From NCBI RefSeq assembly GCF_042477335.2, contig NC_091247.1:231831001-231895000 (forward strand): a DNA stretch of 64,000 nt, in the 5' to 3' direction. The notes beneath the pieces are model-generated. The model saw only the letters and a program-made list of their open reading frames with translations, had not been told where the DNA came from and ran no database searches. This document shows, in pieces, positions 19,595 through 31,939 of this stretch. Every line of letters begins with the position of its first letter. The stretch's first letter is position 1. The DNA comes from Ovis canadensis. Its lineage: Eukaryota > Chordata > Mammalia > Artiodactyla > Bovidae. Made by a program: the position numbers and the translations under genes.

Positions 19595-22500
19595 GCCGGC
19601 TCTGACGCACATGCGTGCAGACGCCCAGGCACACTCTGGGTGCGGCACGCCCCGGGCAACGCACCAAGAGTGCCGAAGGAGGAGCGAGTTCCTCTCTGGC
19701 GGTGAGGACGATGCGGCCTCCTGGGCAAAGGCGGGGCCTGGAGTGAGCCCGGGGTCTCGGTGTTCCCCGGGAACGGGTTTGTGCCCGAGCGGCTCAGCTC
19801 TCGAGGGCTGGCTCTGCTGGGAAGTCGGCGGAGCGAATGGGGTGCGTGAGCGGGTCTGAGCACGGTGCCAGGGCCTGCCACTTCTGCGAGGGTGGGAGAG
19901 TCCTCTCTGGATGGGACTTTGGGTGTGGCCTTGCCTTTCTTCCCCCGTCTCCAGTCCCTGGCCGCACCGCTGGCCTCTGGTGAGTGACGCGGCCTGGAGA
20001 CACCTCACAGAACGCTCACAGCCAGCCGAGCAAGGAGACGACCTCCGGAGCCCATCGGCGGGGAGGTGCAGGGAAGAGCGGGTGCAGGTCCACGCACCGT
20101 GTCCTTCCGGCCGGCCAGGCTCTCGGAAATGCCCCAGACGTCGAGCAGCGTCCGGGGGGAAGATGGGCAAGCAGTCTTTATGGGTGGCTGCCCTCGGGAG
20201 GCCTCGTGCTACTAGGCAGAGGGTCCGGCAGGAATGAGGCGGGGATCCGTGCGTCCCCGGCAGGACGCTCGTCTGCAAAGTTCCCTGGGGCTCCATTTCC
20301 GGTGCAAGGAGCATGCTGGAGAAGCGCCGAGTGCCAAACAGGAGAAGCGATCCACGATGCCGTGAGCACCACCGCCGGCACCACCAGCACCGACACGAAG
20401 GCCAAGGGGAGAAAGGCGAGCCAACTAGTGCCAAAGAAACCTCTCCACCAGCAGTGCACCGGGGCCTAGGTGGAGATCCGTCACGCAGCGTTCATTTCTG
20501 AAAGCAAAGGTCCTCCCCACACTGAGGAAAGACCCGAGCCTACCCCAGATTGGGATAGCAAGACAACTGGACTTCCGACTCTGCCCGGCCTGCCTGGCAG
20601 TCAGTTGTCTCTTCCAGCTGGGCCCCGGACAAACGCCGCTGGACGCGAGGAGATGCGGCCGGCCTCCAAAGTGCCTGGGGCGGTGGGGAAACTGTCCTCC
20701 CCTCGCTGCTTTCCCGACTGCCTCATGATTCCCGTGACCCGGTGGAGGGGCGCCTGAGGACCCTTATCGATCACCTCTTGCGTTTCATCTCTGTTTCTTG
20801 GCTGACGGCCGCGAACCCCAAACCCTCCAGCAAAGGGCAGACCGGGAATGTGTGGTTTAACATCTCAGACCTCGAGGGACAACTCTGGCTGCTGACCGCA
20901 CCAGTCGGCGTGGCAAGGAACAGAGAACGTTCCGATGGCTCGTTTCCCCCGCATGCTTACCTACAGCCCACCACGCCCTCCACACGTGGAGAGGAAAAAG
21001 AATGATGAGCAGCATCTTCCCCCAAGAACACGAACAAGCGTGCCCCGCGCGAGGACGTGGAGCCACCCACAGCCTTCCCTCATCATCACCACCCATCTTC
21101 CCCATCGTCTCAAATGGACTTACTGCTTGCCCCATCCACCCCCTCTGAAGAAGAAGAAGAAGGAGAAGGAGAAAAAGGAGAAGAACGGCGACTGGAGCGG
21201 CGTGGCAGGGGGAGTGGGAAGGTGGCCTTACGCTGGGGGAAATCCGTGCAAAAGCGAGAAAGATACTGGCTGATCTCGCTTCTCTGTGCCATGGGAAGGA
21301 GGCAAGAGGACAGCAAGGGTGTGAGCACCTGGACGATAAAGCACAAAGTGGTAGGGTCCTGGGATGGGATGGGGAAGCGGGAGGGGAGAGGGGTGCAAGA
21401 GGCTAAGGCAGAAAGCGGGGTCAGGGCCGTTCTTTCCTAGTAAGGGTCCACGGAATCAACGCTTCAGCTATGTATGGGAAACACGTGGACCGTGAAACCC
21501 CCATCGTCCTGGAAGGCAAGCATAATGTCCAGGACGGGAGAGCAAACAAACACACCTGTCCCACACCGAGAAGGAAAGCAACAGTCATCCTCCTCCAGGA
21601 GGGAAACCTTTTTTATGCCTTAACTTAGAGCGCGTTTTAAGCCCTGGAATTGGAAAGACGACTGTATGAGTCAACTATTGTATATAAAATAGAGAAAGAG
21701 AATAAAATCAACAAAAAAATAACAAAATGAACACAAAATTAAAAAAAAAATTAAAAAAGGAAAACGAAAAAAAAAAAAAAACCCCAAAACACAAAAAAAC
21801 CCAAAACCAAAAAACGGCTCAAAAAACCCCCAAAAAAACAAAGAAAGGAACGACAACGACAACAACAACAACAACAACAATCAAAACAAATGGAAGAAGG
21901 AAAAGGAAGGGCGAAAGGCAACGGAGACATAAAAGGAGCTGAAGCAATGCATCCAAAGTTGCAGCAATTCTATGCCTTTTGGAATGAGCTCGCTTTGGGG
22001 CTTGACCAATGGCCCTGAAGGGAGAAAAGCATATGTGCCACTCTCTAGGCAGCTTCTGGTGCCAGGACCCTGAACGCTAGGAGAGTGTCCAGTGAGAAAG
22101 CATAGAGATCGGAGTGGACCTCACTGGAGAGCAAAGTTGAGGCAAGGGTTTCTTATTGTGTGGGGAGGGGTTGTCCTCTGGCAGGGGTCTGGGGTGGGGA
22201 GACCCCTAAAGGGGAGAGGGTAGGTGGGCAGACATATGTTTGCACAAGTGTGTTAGGATGTGAATGGTGAGCCCACGGCATTCCTCTGCAGCCCGCATTT
22301 GTGTGCTGAACTTGGAAGGCCCGCAGTGAATGTCTAGCGGGCAAGCCTGGAAGGCCCAATGGCCCCGAATCATTTGCATCCGGAGCCCTTTGGTCCAGGG
22401 GGCCAGGTCGGAAGTGCGTGCGGGGCTTCGTCAAGGGGAATTCCCCGAGAAAAGTGTCGGTGGTTGGATGGCAGGAGTGGGAATGGGCAGGCCCTCGGCT

Positions 22501-22641
22501 GCCTCGGCGAATGAGGAGCTTGCACGTGCGGGGGTGGGGCTGTGGGAAAGCCCCCAAAGGCCCGAGGGGGCGGAGCCCGGGCCCTTTTTGGAGACGACGG
22601 TGTGAGGGAAGGAGGCACCGGCGTGCAGCTGCAGGTAGGAG

Positions 22642-24243
22642 ATGGAAACCCTCGTGGGCCTTGTTTGCAGAGACCCGGGGGCTGCTTCTGAGCACGGGGG
22701 AGGTGCGTGTCCGGCTCCCTTCAACGTCTTAGCCGGAGGGCAAGATGGTCGGGCCAGCGCCGCTGGTGCGGATGCCCTTCGGGGACCCTCTGTCCCTGAG
22801 GGGCCGTCGCCGGCAGTCGGGCGCCCCCAGCGGGGTGACTTGGCTCCCGGGTCAGCGGGGCTGGCGCCTGGCCAGAAAGTCGCCCTGAGTTGGAGGGGGC
22901 CGTGGGGGGTGGGCGCTGGGCTTCAGAATCTGGGGAACACCTGCTACGTGAATGCGGCGCTGCAGTGTCTGAGCCACACGCCGCCCCTGGCCAGCTGGCT
23001 GGTGTCCCGGCAGCACGCCACCCTCTGTCCGGCCGGCGGCTCCTGCACGCTCTGTGCCATGCGAGCTCACGTGACCCGAGCCCTCCTTCACGCGGGAGAG
23101 GTGATCCGGCCCCGCAAGGACCTGCTGGCGGGCTTCCACAGACACCAGCAGGAAGACGCCCACGAGTTTCTGATGTTCACTCTGAGTGGCATGCAGCAAG
23201 GGTGCCTGAGTGCATCCCAGCCGTCGGGCCACGCCTCCGAGGACACCGGCGTCGTCCGTCAGATCTTCGGCGGGACGTGGAGGTCTCGGATCCAGTGTCT
23301 CCACTGCCTCGGTGTCTCGGACACGTTCGACCCTTACCTGGACATCAGCCTGGATATCACGGCGGCTCAGAGTGTGGAGCAAGCTCTGAGAGAGCTGGTG
23401 AAGCCCGAGAAGCTGGAGGCGGAAAATGCCTATGACTGTGGCGTTTGTCTCCGGAAGGTGCCTGCCACCAAGACGTTGACTTTGCACAGCACCTCCCAGG
23501 TCCTGGTGCTGGTGCTGAAGCGGTTCACACAGCTGAGCGGGGCCAAAAGGGCTCAGGAGGTGCGCTATCCCCAGTGCCTGGACGTGCAGCCCTACACGTC
23601 TGAGCGGAAGGCAGGGCCACTGGGCTACGTGCTCTATGCCGTGCTGGTGCACTCCGGGTGGAGCTGTGAGCGAGGACACTACTTTTGTTACGTCCGAGCG
23701 GGCAACGGCCAATGGTATAAGATGGACGACGCCAAGGTGACCGCCTGTGACGAGACTGCTGCCCTGAGCCAGAGCGCCTACGTCCTGTTCTACGCCTGGG
23801 AGGGTGCGTGGGAAGGGGGCGCTGGGGGAGGGGCAGCGGCCCCCCTCGGGGCTGACCCCACAGACCCCGGGCAGCCTGCAGGAGACGCCAGCGGCAGAGC
23901 TCCTGGGTCGCAGGAGTCCCCGGGGGACACAGAGGCCGAAGGGATGAGCTTAGAGCAGTGGAGACGCCTGCAAGAACACAACCGACCGAAGCCGGCCTTG
24001 GAGCTGCGCAAGATCCAGGCTGCCCTGCCTGCCGGTGCAGTCGTGATTCACTGGTCCAGACACGGAGGAGGGAGGAACCGCCTGCCGCCCGCACGGGAGC
24101 ACCACCGGCTCGACCGGCCCAGCACGGACACCCCGCTCCCGGGGCCGGCGGACGCCGGCCACGGCCCTTGTGCCAGCGGGAGGGCCAGAGCGACCAAGGG
24201 GAGGAACAAGAAGCCGCGGCCATCTCTGGGGCTGTGGCGGTAG
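22642..24243 (+). CDS. USP17L: USP17-like deubiquitinase, copy 4
   Basis: The protein is identical to copies 1, 2 and 5, with all catalytic and zinc residues present. Its ATG is 4,649 bp after that of copy 3, the extra base being one A in the A-rich tract near 21,780. The spacer after it carries the 20,190-type variant (here at 24,839). It therefore combines a consensus gene with the right-hand spacer type, which is expected if exchange tracts are shorter than a unit. Confidence 0.96.
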   Translation: METLVGLVCRDPGAASEHGGGACPAPFNVLAGGQDGRASAAGADALRGPSVPEGPSPAVGRPQRGDLAPGSAGLAPGQKVALSWRGPWGVGAGLQNLGNTCYVNAALQCLSHTPPLASWLVSRQHATLCPAGGSCTLCAMRAHVTRALLHAGEVIRPRKDLLAGFHRHQQEDAHEFLMFTLSGMQQGCLSASQPSGHASEDTGVVRQIFGGTWRSRIQCLHCLGVSDTFDPYLDISLDITAAQSVEQALRELVKPEKLEAENAYDCGVCLRKVPATKTLTLHSTSQVLVLVLKRFTQLSGAKRAQEVRYPQCLDVQPYTSERKAGPLGYVLYAVLVHSGWSCERGHYFCYVRAGNGQWYKMDDAKVTACDETAALSQSAYVLFYAWEGAWEGGAGGGAAAPLGADPTDPGQPAGDASGRAPGSQESPGDTEAEGMSLEQWRRLQEHNRPKPALELRKIQAALPAGAVVIHWSRHGGGRNRLPPAREHHRLDRPSTDTPLPGPADAGHGPCASGRARATKGRNKKPRPSLGLWR

Positions 24244-27200
24244 GCCGGCTCTGACGCACATGCGTGCAGACGCCCAGGCACACTCTGGGTGCGGCACGCC
24301 CCGGGCAACGCACCAAGAGTGCCGAAGGAGGAGCGAGTTCCTCTCTGGCGGTGAGGACGATGCGGCCTCCTGGGCAAAGGCGGGGCCTGGAGTGAGCCCG
24401 GGGTCTCGGTGTTCCCCGGGAACGGGTTTGTGCCCGAGCGGCTCAGCTCTCGAGGGCTGGCTCTGCTGGGAAGTCGGCGGAGCGAATGGGGTGCGTGAGC
24501 GGGTCTGAGCACGGTGCCAGGGCCTGCCACTTCTGCGAGGGTGGGAGAGTCCTCTCTGGATGGGACTTTGGGTGTGGCCTTGCCTTTCTTCCCCCGTCTC
24601 CAGTCCCTGGCCGCACCGCTGGCCTCTGGTGAGTGACGCGGCCTGGAGACACCTCACAGAACGCTCACAGCCAGCCGAGCAAGGAGACGACCTCCGGAGC
24701 CCATCGGCGGGGAGGTGCAGGGAAGAGCGGGTGCAGGTCCACGCACCGTGTCCTTCCGGCCGGCCAGGCTCTCGGAAATGCCCCAGACGTCGAGCAGCGT
24801 CCGGGGGGAAGATGGGCAAGCAGTCTTTATGGGTGGCTGCCCTCGGGAGGCCTCGTGCTACTAGGCAGAGGGTCCGGCAGGAATGAGGCGGGGATCCGTG
24901 CGTCCCCGGCAGGACGCTCGTCTGCAAAGTTCCCTGGGGCTCCATTTCCGGTGCAAGGAGCATGCTGGAGAAGCGCCGAGTGCCAAACAGGAGAAGCGAT
25001 CCACGATGCCGTGAGCACCACCGCCGGCACCACCAGCACCGACACGAAGGCCAAGGGGAGAAAGGCGAGCCAACTAGTGCCAAAGAAACCTCTCCACCAG
25101 CAGTGCACCGGGGCCTAGGTGGAGATCCGTCACGCAGCGTTCATTTCTGAAAGCAAAGGTCCTCCCCACACTGAGGAAAGACCCGAGCCTACCCCAGATT
25201 GGGATAGCAAGACAACTGGACTTCCGACTCTGCCCGGCCTGCCTGGCAGTCAGTTGTCTCTTCCAGCTGGGCCCCGGACAAACGCCGCTGGACGCGAGGA
25301 GATGCGGCCGGCCTCCAAAGTGCCTGGGGCGGTGGGGAAACTGTCCTCCCCTCGCTGCTTTCCCGACTGCCTCATGATTCCCGTGACCCGGTGGAGGGGC
25401 GCCTGAGGACCCTTATCGATCACCTCTTGCGTTTCATCTCTGTTTCTTGGCTGACGGCCGCGAACCCCAAACCCTCCAGCAAAGGGCAGACCGGGAATGT
25501 GTGGTTTAACATCTCAGACCTCGAGGGACAACTCTGGCTGCTGACCGCACCAGTCGGCGTGGCAAGGAACAGAGAACGTTCCGATGGCTCGTTTCCCCCG
25601 CATGCTTACCTACAGCCCACCACGCCCTCCACACGTGGAGAGGAAAAAGAATGATGAGCAGCATCTTCCCCCAAGAACACGAACAAGCGTGCCCCGCGCG
25701 AGGACGTGGAGCCACCCACAGCCTTCCCTCATCATCACCACCCATCTTCCCCATCGTCTCAAATGGACTTACTGCTTGCCCCATCCACCCCCTCTGAAGA
25801 AGAAGAAGAAGGAGAAGGAGAAAAAGGAGAAGAACGGCGACTGGAGCGGCGTGGCAGGGGGAGTGGGAAGGTGGCCTTACGCTGGGGGAAATCCGTGCAA
25901 AAGCGAGAAAGATACTGGCTGATCTCGCTTCTCTGTGCCATGGGAAGGAGGCAAGAGGACAGCAAGGGTGTGAGCACCTGGACGATAAAGCACAAAGTGG
26001 TAGGGTCCTGGGATGGGATGGGGAAGCGGGAGGGGAGAGGGGTGCAAGAGGCTAAGGCAGAAAGCGGGGTCAGGGCCGTTCTTTCCTAGTAAGGGTCCAC
26101 GGAATCAACGCTTCAGCTATGTATGGGAAACACGTGGACCGTGAAACCCCCATCGTCCTGGAAGGCAAGCATAATGTCCAGGACGGGAGAGCAAACAAAC
26201 ACACCTGTCCCACACCGAGAAGGAAAGCAACAGTCATCCTCCTCCAGGAGGGAAACCTTTTTTATGCCTTAACTTAGAGCGCGTTTTAAGCCCTGGAATT
26301 GGAAAGACGACTGTATGAGTCAACTATTGTATATAAAATAGAGAAAGAGAATAAAATCAACAAAAAAATAACAAAATGAACACAAAATTAAAAAAAAAAT
26401 TAAAAAAGGAAAACGAAAAAAAAAAAAAAACCCCAAAACACAAAAAAACCCAAAACCAAAAAACGGCTCAAAAAACCCCCAAAAAAACAAAGAAAGGAAC
26501 GACAACGACAACAACAACAACAACAACAATCAAAACAAATGGAAGAAGGAAAAGGAAGGGCGAAAGGCAACGGAGACATAAAAGGAGCTGAAGCAATGCA
26601 TCCAAAGTTGCAGCAATTCTATGCCTTTTGGAATGAGCTCGCTTTGGGGCTTGACCAATGGCCCTGAAGGGAGAAAAGCATATGTGCCACTCTCTAGGCA
26701 GCTTCTGGTGCCAGGACCCTGAACGCTAGGAGAGTGTCCAGTGAGAAAGCATAGAGATCGGAGTGGACCTCACTGGAGAGCAAAGTTGAGGCAAGGGTTT
26801 CTTATTGTGTGGGGAGGGGTTGTCCTCTGGCAGGGGTCTGGGGTGGGGAGACCCCTAAAGGGGAGAGGGTAGGTGGGCAGACATATGTTTGCACAAGTGT
26901 GTTAGGATGTGAATGGTGAGCCCACGGCATTCCTCTGCAGCCCGCATTTGTGTGCTGAACTTGGAAGGCCCGCAGTGAATGTCTAGCGGGCAAGCCTGGA
27001 AGGCCCAATGGCCCCGAATCATTTGCATCCGGAGCCCTTTGGTCCAGGGGGCCAGGTCGGAAGTGCGTGCGGGGCTTCGTCAAGGGGAATTCCCCGAGAA
27101 AAGTGTCGGTGGTTGGATGGCAGGAGTGGGAATGGGCAGGCCCTCGGCTGCCTCGGCGAATGAGGAGCTTGCACGTGCGGGGGTGGGGCTGTGGGAAAGC

Positions 27201-27290
27201 CCCCAAAGGCCCGAGGGGGCGGAGCCCGGGCCCTTTTTGGAGACGACGGTGTGAGGGAAGGAGGCACCGGCGTGCAGCTGCAGGTAGGAG

Positions 27291-28892
27291 ATGGAAACCC
27301 TCGTGGGCCTTGTTTGCAGAGACCCGGGGGCTGCTTCTGAGCACGGGGGAGGTGCGTGTCCGGCTCCCTTCAACGTCTTAGCCGGAGGGCAAGATGGTCG
27401 GGCCAGCGCCGCTGGTGCGGATGCCCTTCGGGGACCCTCTGTCCCTGAGGGGCCGTCGCCGGCAGTCGGGCGCCCCCAGCGGGGTGACTTGGCTCCCGGG
27501 TCAGCGGGGCTGGCGCCTGGCCAGAAAGTCGCCCTGAGTTGGAGGGGGCCGTGGGGGGTGGGCGCTGGGCTTCAGAATCTGGGGAACACCTGCTACGTGA
27601 ATGCGGCGCTGCAGTGTCTGAGCCACACGCCGCCCCTGGCCAGCTGGCTGGTGTCCCGGCAGCACGCCACCCTCTGTCCGGCCGGCGGCTCCTGCACGCT
27701 CTGTGCCATGCGAGCTCACGTGACCCGAGCCCTCCTTCACGCGGGAGAGGTGATCCGGCCCCGCAAGGACCTGCTGGCGGGCTTCCACAGACACCAGCAG
27801 GAAGACGCCCACGAGTTTCTGATGTTCACTCTGAGTGGCATGCAGCAAGGGTGCCTGAGTGCATCCCAGCCGTCGGGCCACGCCTCCGAGGACACCGGCG
27901 TCGTCCGTCAGATCTTCGGCGGGACGTGGAGGTCTCGGATCCAGTGTCTCCACTGCCTCGGTGTCTCGGACACGTTCGACCCTTACCTGGACATCAGCCT
28001 GGATATCACGGCGGCTCAGAGTGTGGAGCAAGCTCTGAGAGAGCTGGTGAAGCCCGAGAAGCTGGAGGCGGAAAATGCCTATGACTGTGGCGTTTGTCTC
28101 CGGAAGGTGCCTGCCACCAAGACGTTGACTTTGCACAGCACCTCCCAGGTCCTGGTGCTGGTGCTGAAGCGGTTCACACAGCTGAGCGGGGCCAAAAGGG
28201 CTCAGGAGGTGCGCTATCCCCAGTGCCTGGACGTGCAGCCCTACACGTCTGAGCGGAAGGCAGGGCCACTGGGCTACGTGCTCTATGCCGTGCTGGTGCA
28301 CTCCGGGTGGAGCTGTGAGCGAGGACACTACTTTTGTTACGTCCGAGCGGGCAACGGCCAATGGTATAAGATGGACGACGCCAAGGTGACCGCCTGTGAC
28401 GAGACTGCTGCCCTGAGCCAGAGCGCCTACGTCCTGTTCTACGCCTGGGAGGGTGCGTGGGAAGGGGGCGCTGGGGGAGGGGCAGCGGCCCCCCTCGGGG
28501 CTGACCCCACAGACCCCGGGCAGCCTGCAGGAGACGCCAGCGGCAGAGCTCCTGGGTCGCAGGAGTCCCCGGGGGACACAGAGGCCGAAGGGATGAGCTT
28601 AGAGCAGTGGAGACGCCTGCAAGAACACAACCGACCGAAGCCGGCCTTGGAGCTGCGCAAGATCCAGGCTGCCCTGCCTGCCGGCGCAGTCGTGATTCAC
28701 TGGTCCAGACACGGAGGAGGGAGGAACCGCCTGCCGCCCGCACGGGAGCACCACCGGCTCGACCGGCCCAGCACGGACACCCCGCTCCCGGGGCCGGCGG
28801 ACGCCGGCCACGGCCCTTGTGCCAGCGGGAGGGCCAGAGCGACCAAGGGGAGGAACAAGAAGCCGCGGCCATCTCTGGGGCTGTGGCGGTAG
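27291..28892 (+). CDS. USP17L: USP17-like deubiquitinase, copy 5
   Basis: The protein equals that of copy 1, with a silent T-to-C difference at 28,685 (codon 465, restoring a CpG) that is shared with copy 6. Just downstream it also shares with unit 6 three CpG-decay variants in the 3' spacer (28,941, 29,410 and 29,674). Copies 5 and 6 with their spacers thus form a subgroup. The catalytic residues and the basic tail are unchanged, so this copy is predicted to be as active as the others. Confidence 0.96.
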   Translation: METLVGLVCRDPGAASEHGGGACPAPFNVLAGGQDGRASAAGADALRGPSVPEGPSPAVGRPQRGDLAPGSAGLAPGQKVALSWRGPWGVGAGLQNLGNTCYVNAALQCLSHTPPLASWLVSRQHATLCPAGGSCTLCAMRAHVTRALLHAGEVIRPRKDLLAGFHRHQQEDAHEFLMFTLSGMQQGCLSASQPSGHASEDTGVVRQIFGGTWRSRIQCLHCLGVSDTFDPYLDISLDITAAQSVEQALRELVKPEKLEAENAYDCGVCLRKVPATKTLTLHSTSQVLVLVLKRFTQLSGAKRAQEVRYPQCLDVQPYTSERKAGPLGYVLYAVLVHSGWSCERGHYFCYVRAGNGQWYKMDDAKVTACDETAALSQSAYVLFYAWEGAWEGGAGGGAAAPLGADPTDPGQPAGDASGRAPGSQESPGDTEAEGMSLEQWRRLQEHNRPKPALELRKIQAALPAGAVVIHWSRHGGGRNRLPPAREHHRLDRPSTDTPLPGPADAGHGPCASGRARATKGRNKKPRPSLGLWR

Positions 28893-31800
28893 GCCGGCTC
28901 TGACGCACATGCGTGCAGACGCCCAGGCACACTCTGGGTGTGGCACGCCCCGGGCAACGCACCAAGAGTGCCGAAGGAGGAGCGAGTTCCTCTCTGGCGG
29001 TGAGGACGATGCGGCCTCCTGGGCAAAGGCGGGGCCTGGAGTGAGCCCGGGGTCTCGGTGTTCCCCGGGAACGGGTTTGTGCCCGAGCGGCTCAGCTCTC
29101 GAGGGCTGGCTCTGCTGGGAAGTCGGCGGAGCGAATGGGGTGCGTGAGCGGGTCTGAGCACGGTGCCAGGGCCTGCCACTTCTGCGAGGGTGGGAGAGTC
29201 CTCTCTGGATGGGACTTTGGGTGTGGCCTTGCCTTTCTTCCCCCGTCTCCAGTCCCTGGCCGCACCGCTGGCCTCTGGTGAGTGACGCGGCCTGGAGACA
29301 CCTCACAGAACGCTCACAGCCAGCCGAGCAAGGAGACGACCTCCGGAGCCCATCGGCGGGGAGGTGCAGGGAAGAGCGGGTGCAGGTCCACGCACCGTGT
29401 CCTTCCGGCTGGCCAGGCTCTCGGAAATGCCCCAGACGTCGAGCAGCGTCCGGGGGGAAGATGGGCAAGCAGTCTTTATGGGTGGCTGCCCTCGGGAGGC
29501 CTCGTGCTACTAGGCAGAGGGTCCGGCAGGAATGAGGCGGGGATCCGTGCGTCCCCGGCAGGACGCTCGTCTGCAAAGTTCCCTGGGGCTCCATTTCCGG
29601 TGCAAGGAGCATGCTGGAGAAGCGCCGAGTGCCAAACAGGAGAAGCGATCCACGATGCCGTGAGCACCACCGCTGGCACCACCAGCACCGACACGAAGGC
29701 CAAGGGGAGAAAGGCGAGCCAACTAGTGCCAAAGAAACCTCTCCACCAGCAGTGCACCGGGGCCTAGGTGGAGATCCGTCACGCAGCGTTCATTTCTGAA
29801 AGCAAAGGTCCTCCCCACACTGAGGAAAGACCCGAGCCTACCCCAGATTGGGATAGCAAGACAACTGGACTTCCGACTCTGCCCGGCCTGCCTGGCAGTC
29901 AGTTGTCTCTTCCAGCTGGGCCCCGGACAAACGCCGCTGGACGCGAGGAGATGCGGCCGGCCTCCAAAGTGCCTGGGGCGGTGGGGAAACTGTCCTCCCC
30001 TCGCTGCTTTCCCGACTGCCTCATGATTCCCGTGACCCGGTGGAGGGGCGCCTGAGGACCCTTATCGATCACCTCTTGCGTTTCATCTCTGTTTCTTGGC
30101 TGACGGCCGCGAACCCCAAACCCTCCAGCAAAGGGCAGACCGGGAATGTGTGGTTTAACATCTCAGACCTCGAGGGACAACTCTGGCTGCTGACCGCACC
30201 AGTCGGCGTGGCAAGGAACAGAGAACGTTCCGATGGCTCGTTTCCCCCGCATGCTTACCTACAGCCCACCACGCCCTCCACACGTGGAGAGGAAAAAGAA
30301 TGATGAGCAGCATCTTCCCCCAAGAACACGAACAAGCGTGCCCCGCGCGAGGACGTGGAGCCACCCACAGCCTTCCCTCATCATCACCACCCATCTTCCC
30401 CATCGTCTCAAATGGACTTACTGCTTGCCCCATCCACCCCCTCTGAAGAAGAAGAAGAAGGAGAAGGAGAAAAAGGAGAAGAACGGCGACTGGAGCGGCG
30501 TGGCAGGGGGAGTGGGAAGGTGGCCTTACGCTGGGGGAAATCCGTGCAAAAGCGAGAAAGATACTGGCTGATCTCGCTTCTCTGTGCCATGGGAAGGAGG
30601 CAAGAGGACAGCAAGGGTGTGAGCACCTGGACGATAAAGCACAAAGTGGTAGGGTCCTGGGATGGGATGGGGAAGCGGGAGGGGAGAGGGGTGCAAGAGG
30701 CTAAGGCAGAAAGCGGGGTCAGGGCCGTTCTTTCCTAGTAAGGGTCCACGGAATCAACGCTTCAGCTATGTATGGGAAACACGTGGACCGTGAAACCCCC
30801 ATCGTCCTGGAAGGCAAGCATAATGTCCAGGACGGGAGAGCAAACAAACACACCTGTCCCACACCGAGAAGGAAAGCAACAGTCATCCTCCTCCAGGAGG
30901 GAAACCTTTTTTATGCCTTAACTTAGAGCGCGTTTTAAGCCCTGGAATTGGAAAGACGACTGTATGAGTCAACTATTGTATATAAAATAGAGAAAGAGAA
31001 TAAAATCAACAAAAAAATAACAAAATGAACACAAAATTAAAAAAAAAATTAAAAAAGGAAAACGAAAAAAAAAAAAAAAACCCAAAACACAAAAAAACCC
31101 AAAACCAAAAAACGGCTCAAAAAACCCCCAAAAAAACAAAGAAAGGAACGACAACGACAACAACAACAACAACAACAATCAAAACAAATGGAAGAAGGAA
31201 AAGGAAGGGCGAAAGGCAACGGAGACATAAAAGGAGCTGAAGCAATGCATCCAAAGTTGCAGCAATTCTATGCCTTTTGGAATGAGCTCGCTTTGGGGCT
31301 TGACCAATGGCCCTGAAGGGAGAAAAGCATATGTGCCACTCTCTAGGCAGCTTCTGGTGCCAGGACCCTGAACGCTAGGAGAGTGTCCAGTGAGAAAGCA
31401 TAGAGATCGGAGTGGACCTCACTGGAGAGCAAAGTTGAGGCAAGGGTTTCTTATTGTGTGGGGAGGGGTTGTCCTCTGGCAGGGGTCTGGGGTGGGGAGA
31501 CCCCTAAAGGGGAGAGGGTAGGTGGGCAGACATATGTTTGCACAAGTGTGTTAGGATGTGAATGGTGAGCCCACGGCATTCCTCTGCAGCCCGCATTTGT
31601 GTGCTGAACTTGGAAGGCCCGCAGTGAATGTCTAGCGGGCAAGCCTGGAAGGCCCAATGGCCCCGAATCATTTGCATCCGGAGCCCTTTGGTCCAGGGGG
31701 CCAGGTCGGAAGTGCGTGCGGGGCTTCGTCAAGGGGAATTCCCCGAGAAAAGTGTCGGTGGTTGGATGGCAGGAGTGGGAATGGGCAGGCCCTCGGCTGC

Positions 31801-31939
31801 CTCGGCGAATGAGGAGCTTGCACGTGCGGGGGTGGGGCTGTGGGAAAGCCCCCAAAGGCCCGAGGGGGCGGAGCCCGGGCCCTTTTTGGAGACGACGGTG
31901 TGAGGGAAGGAGGCACCGGCGTGCAGCTGCAGGTAGGAG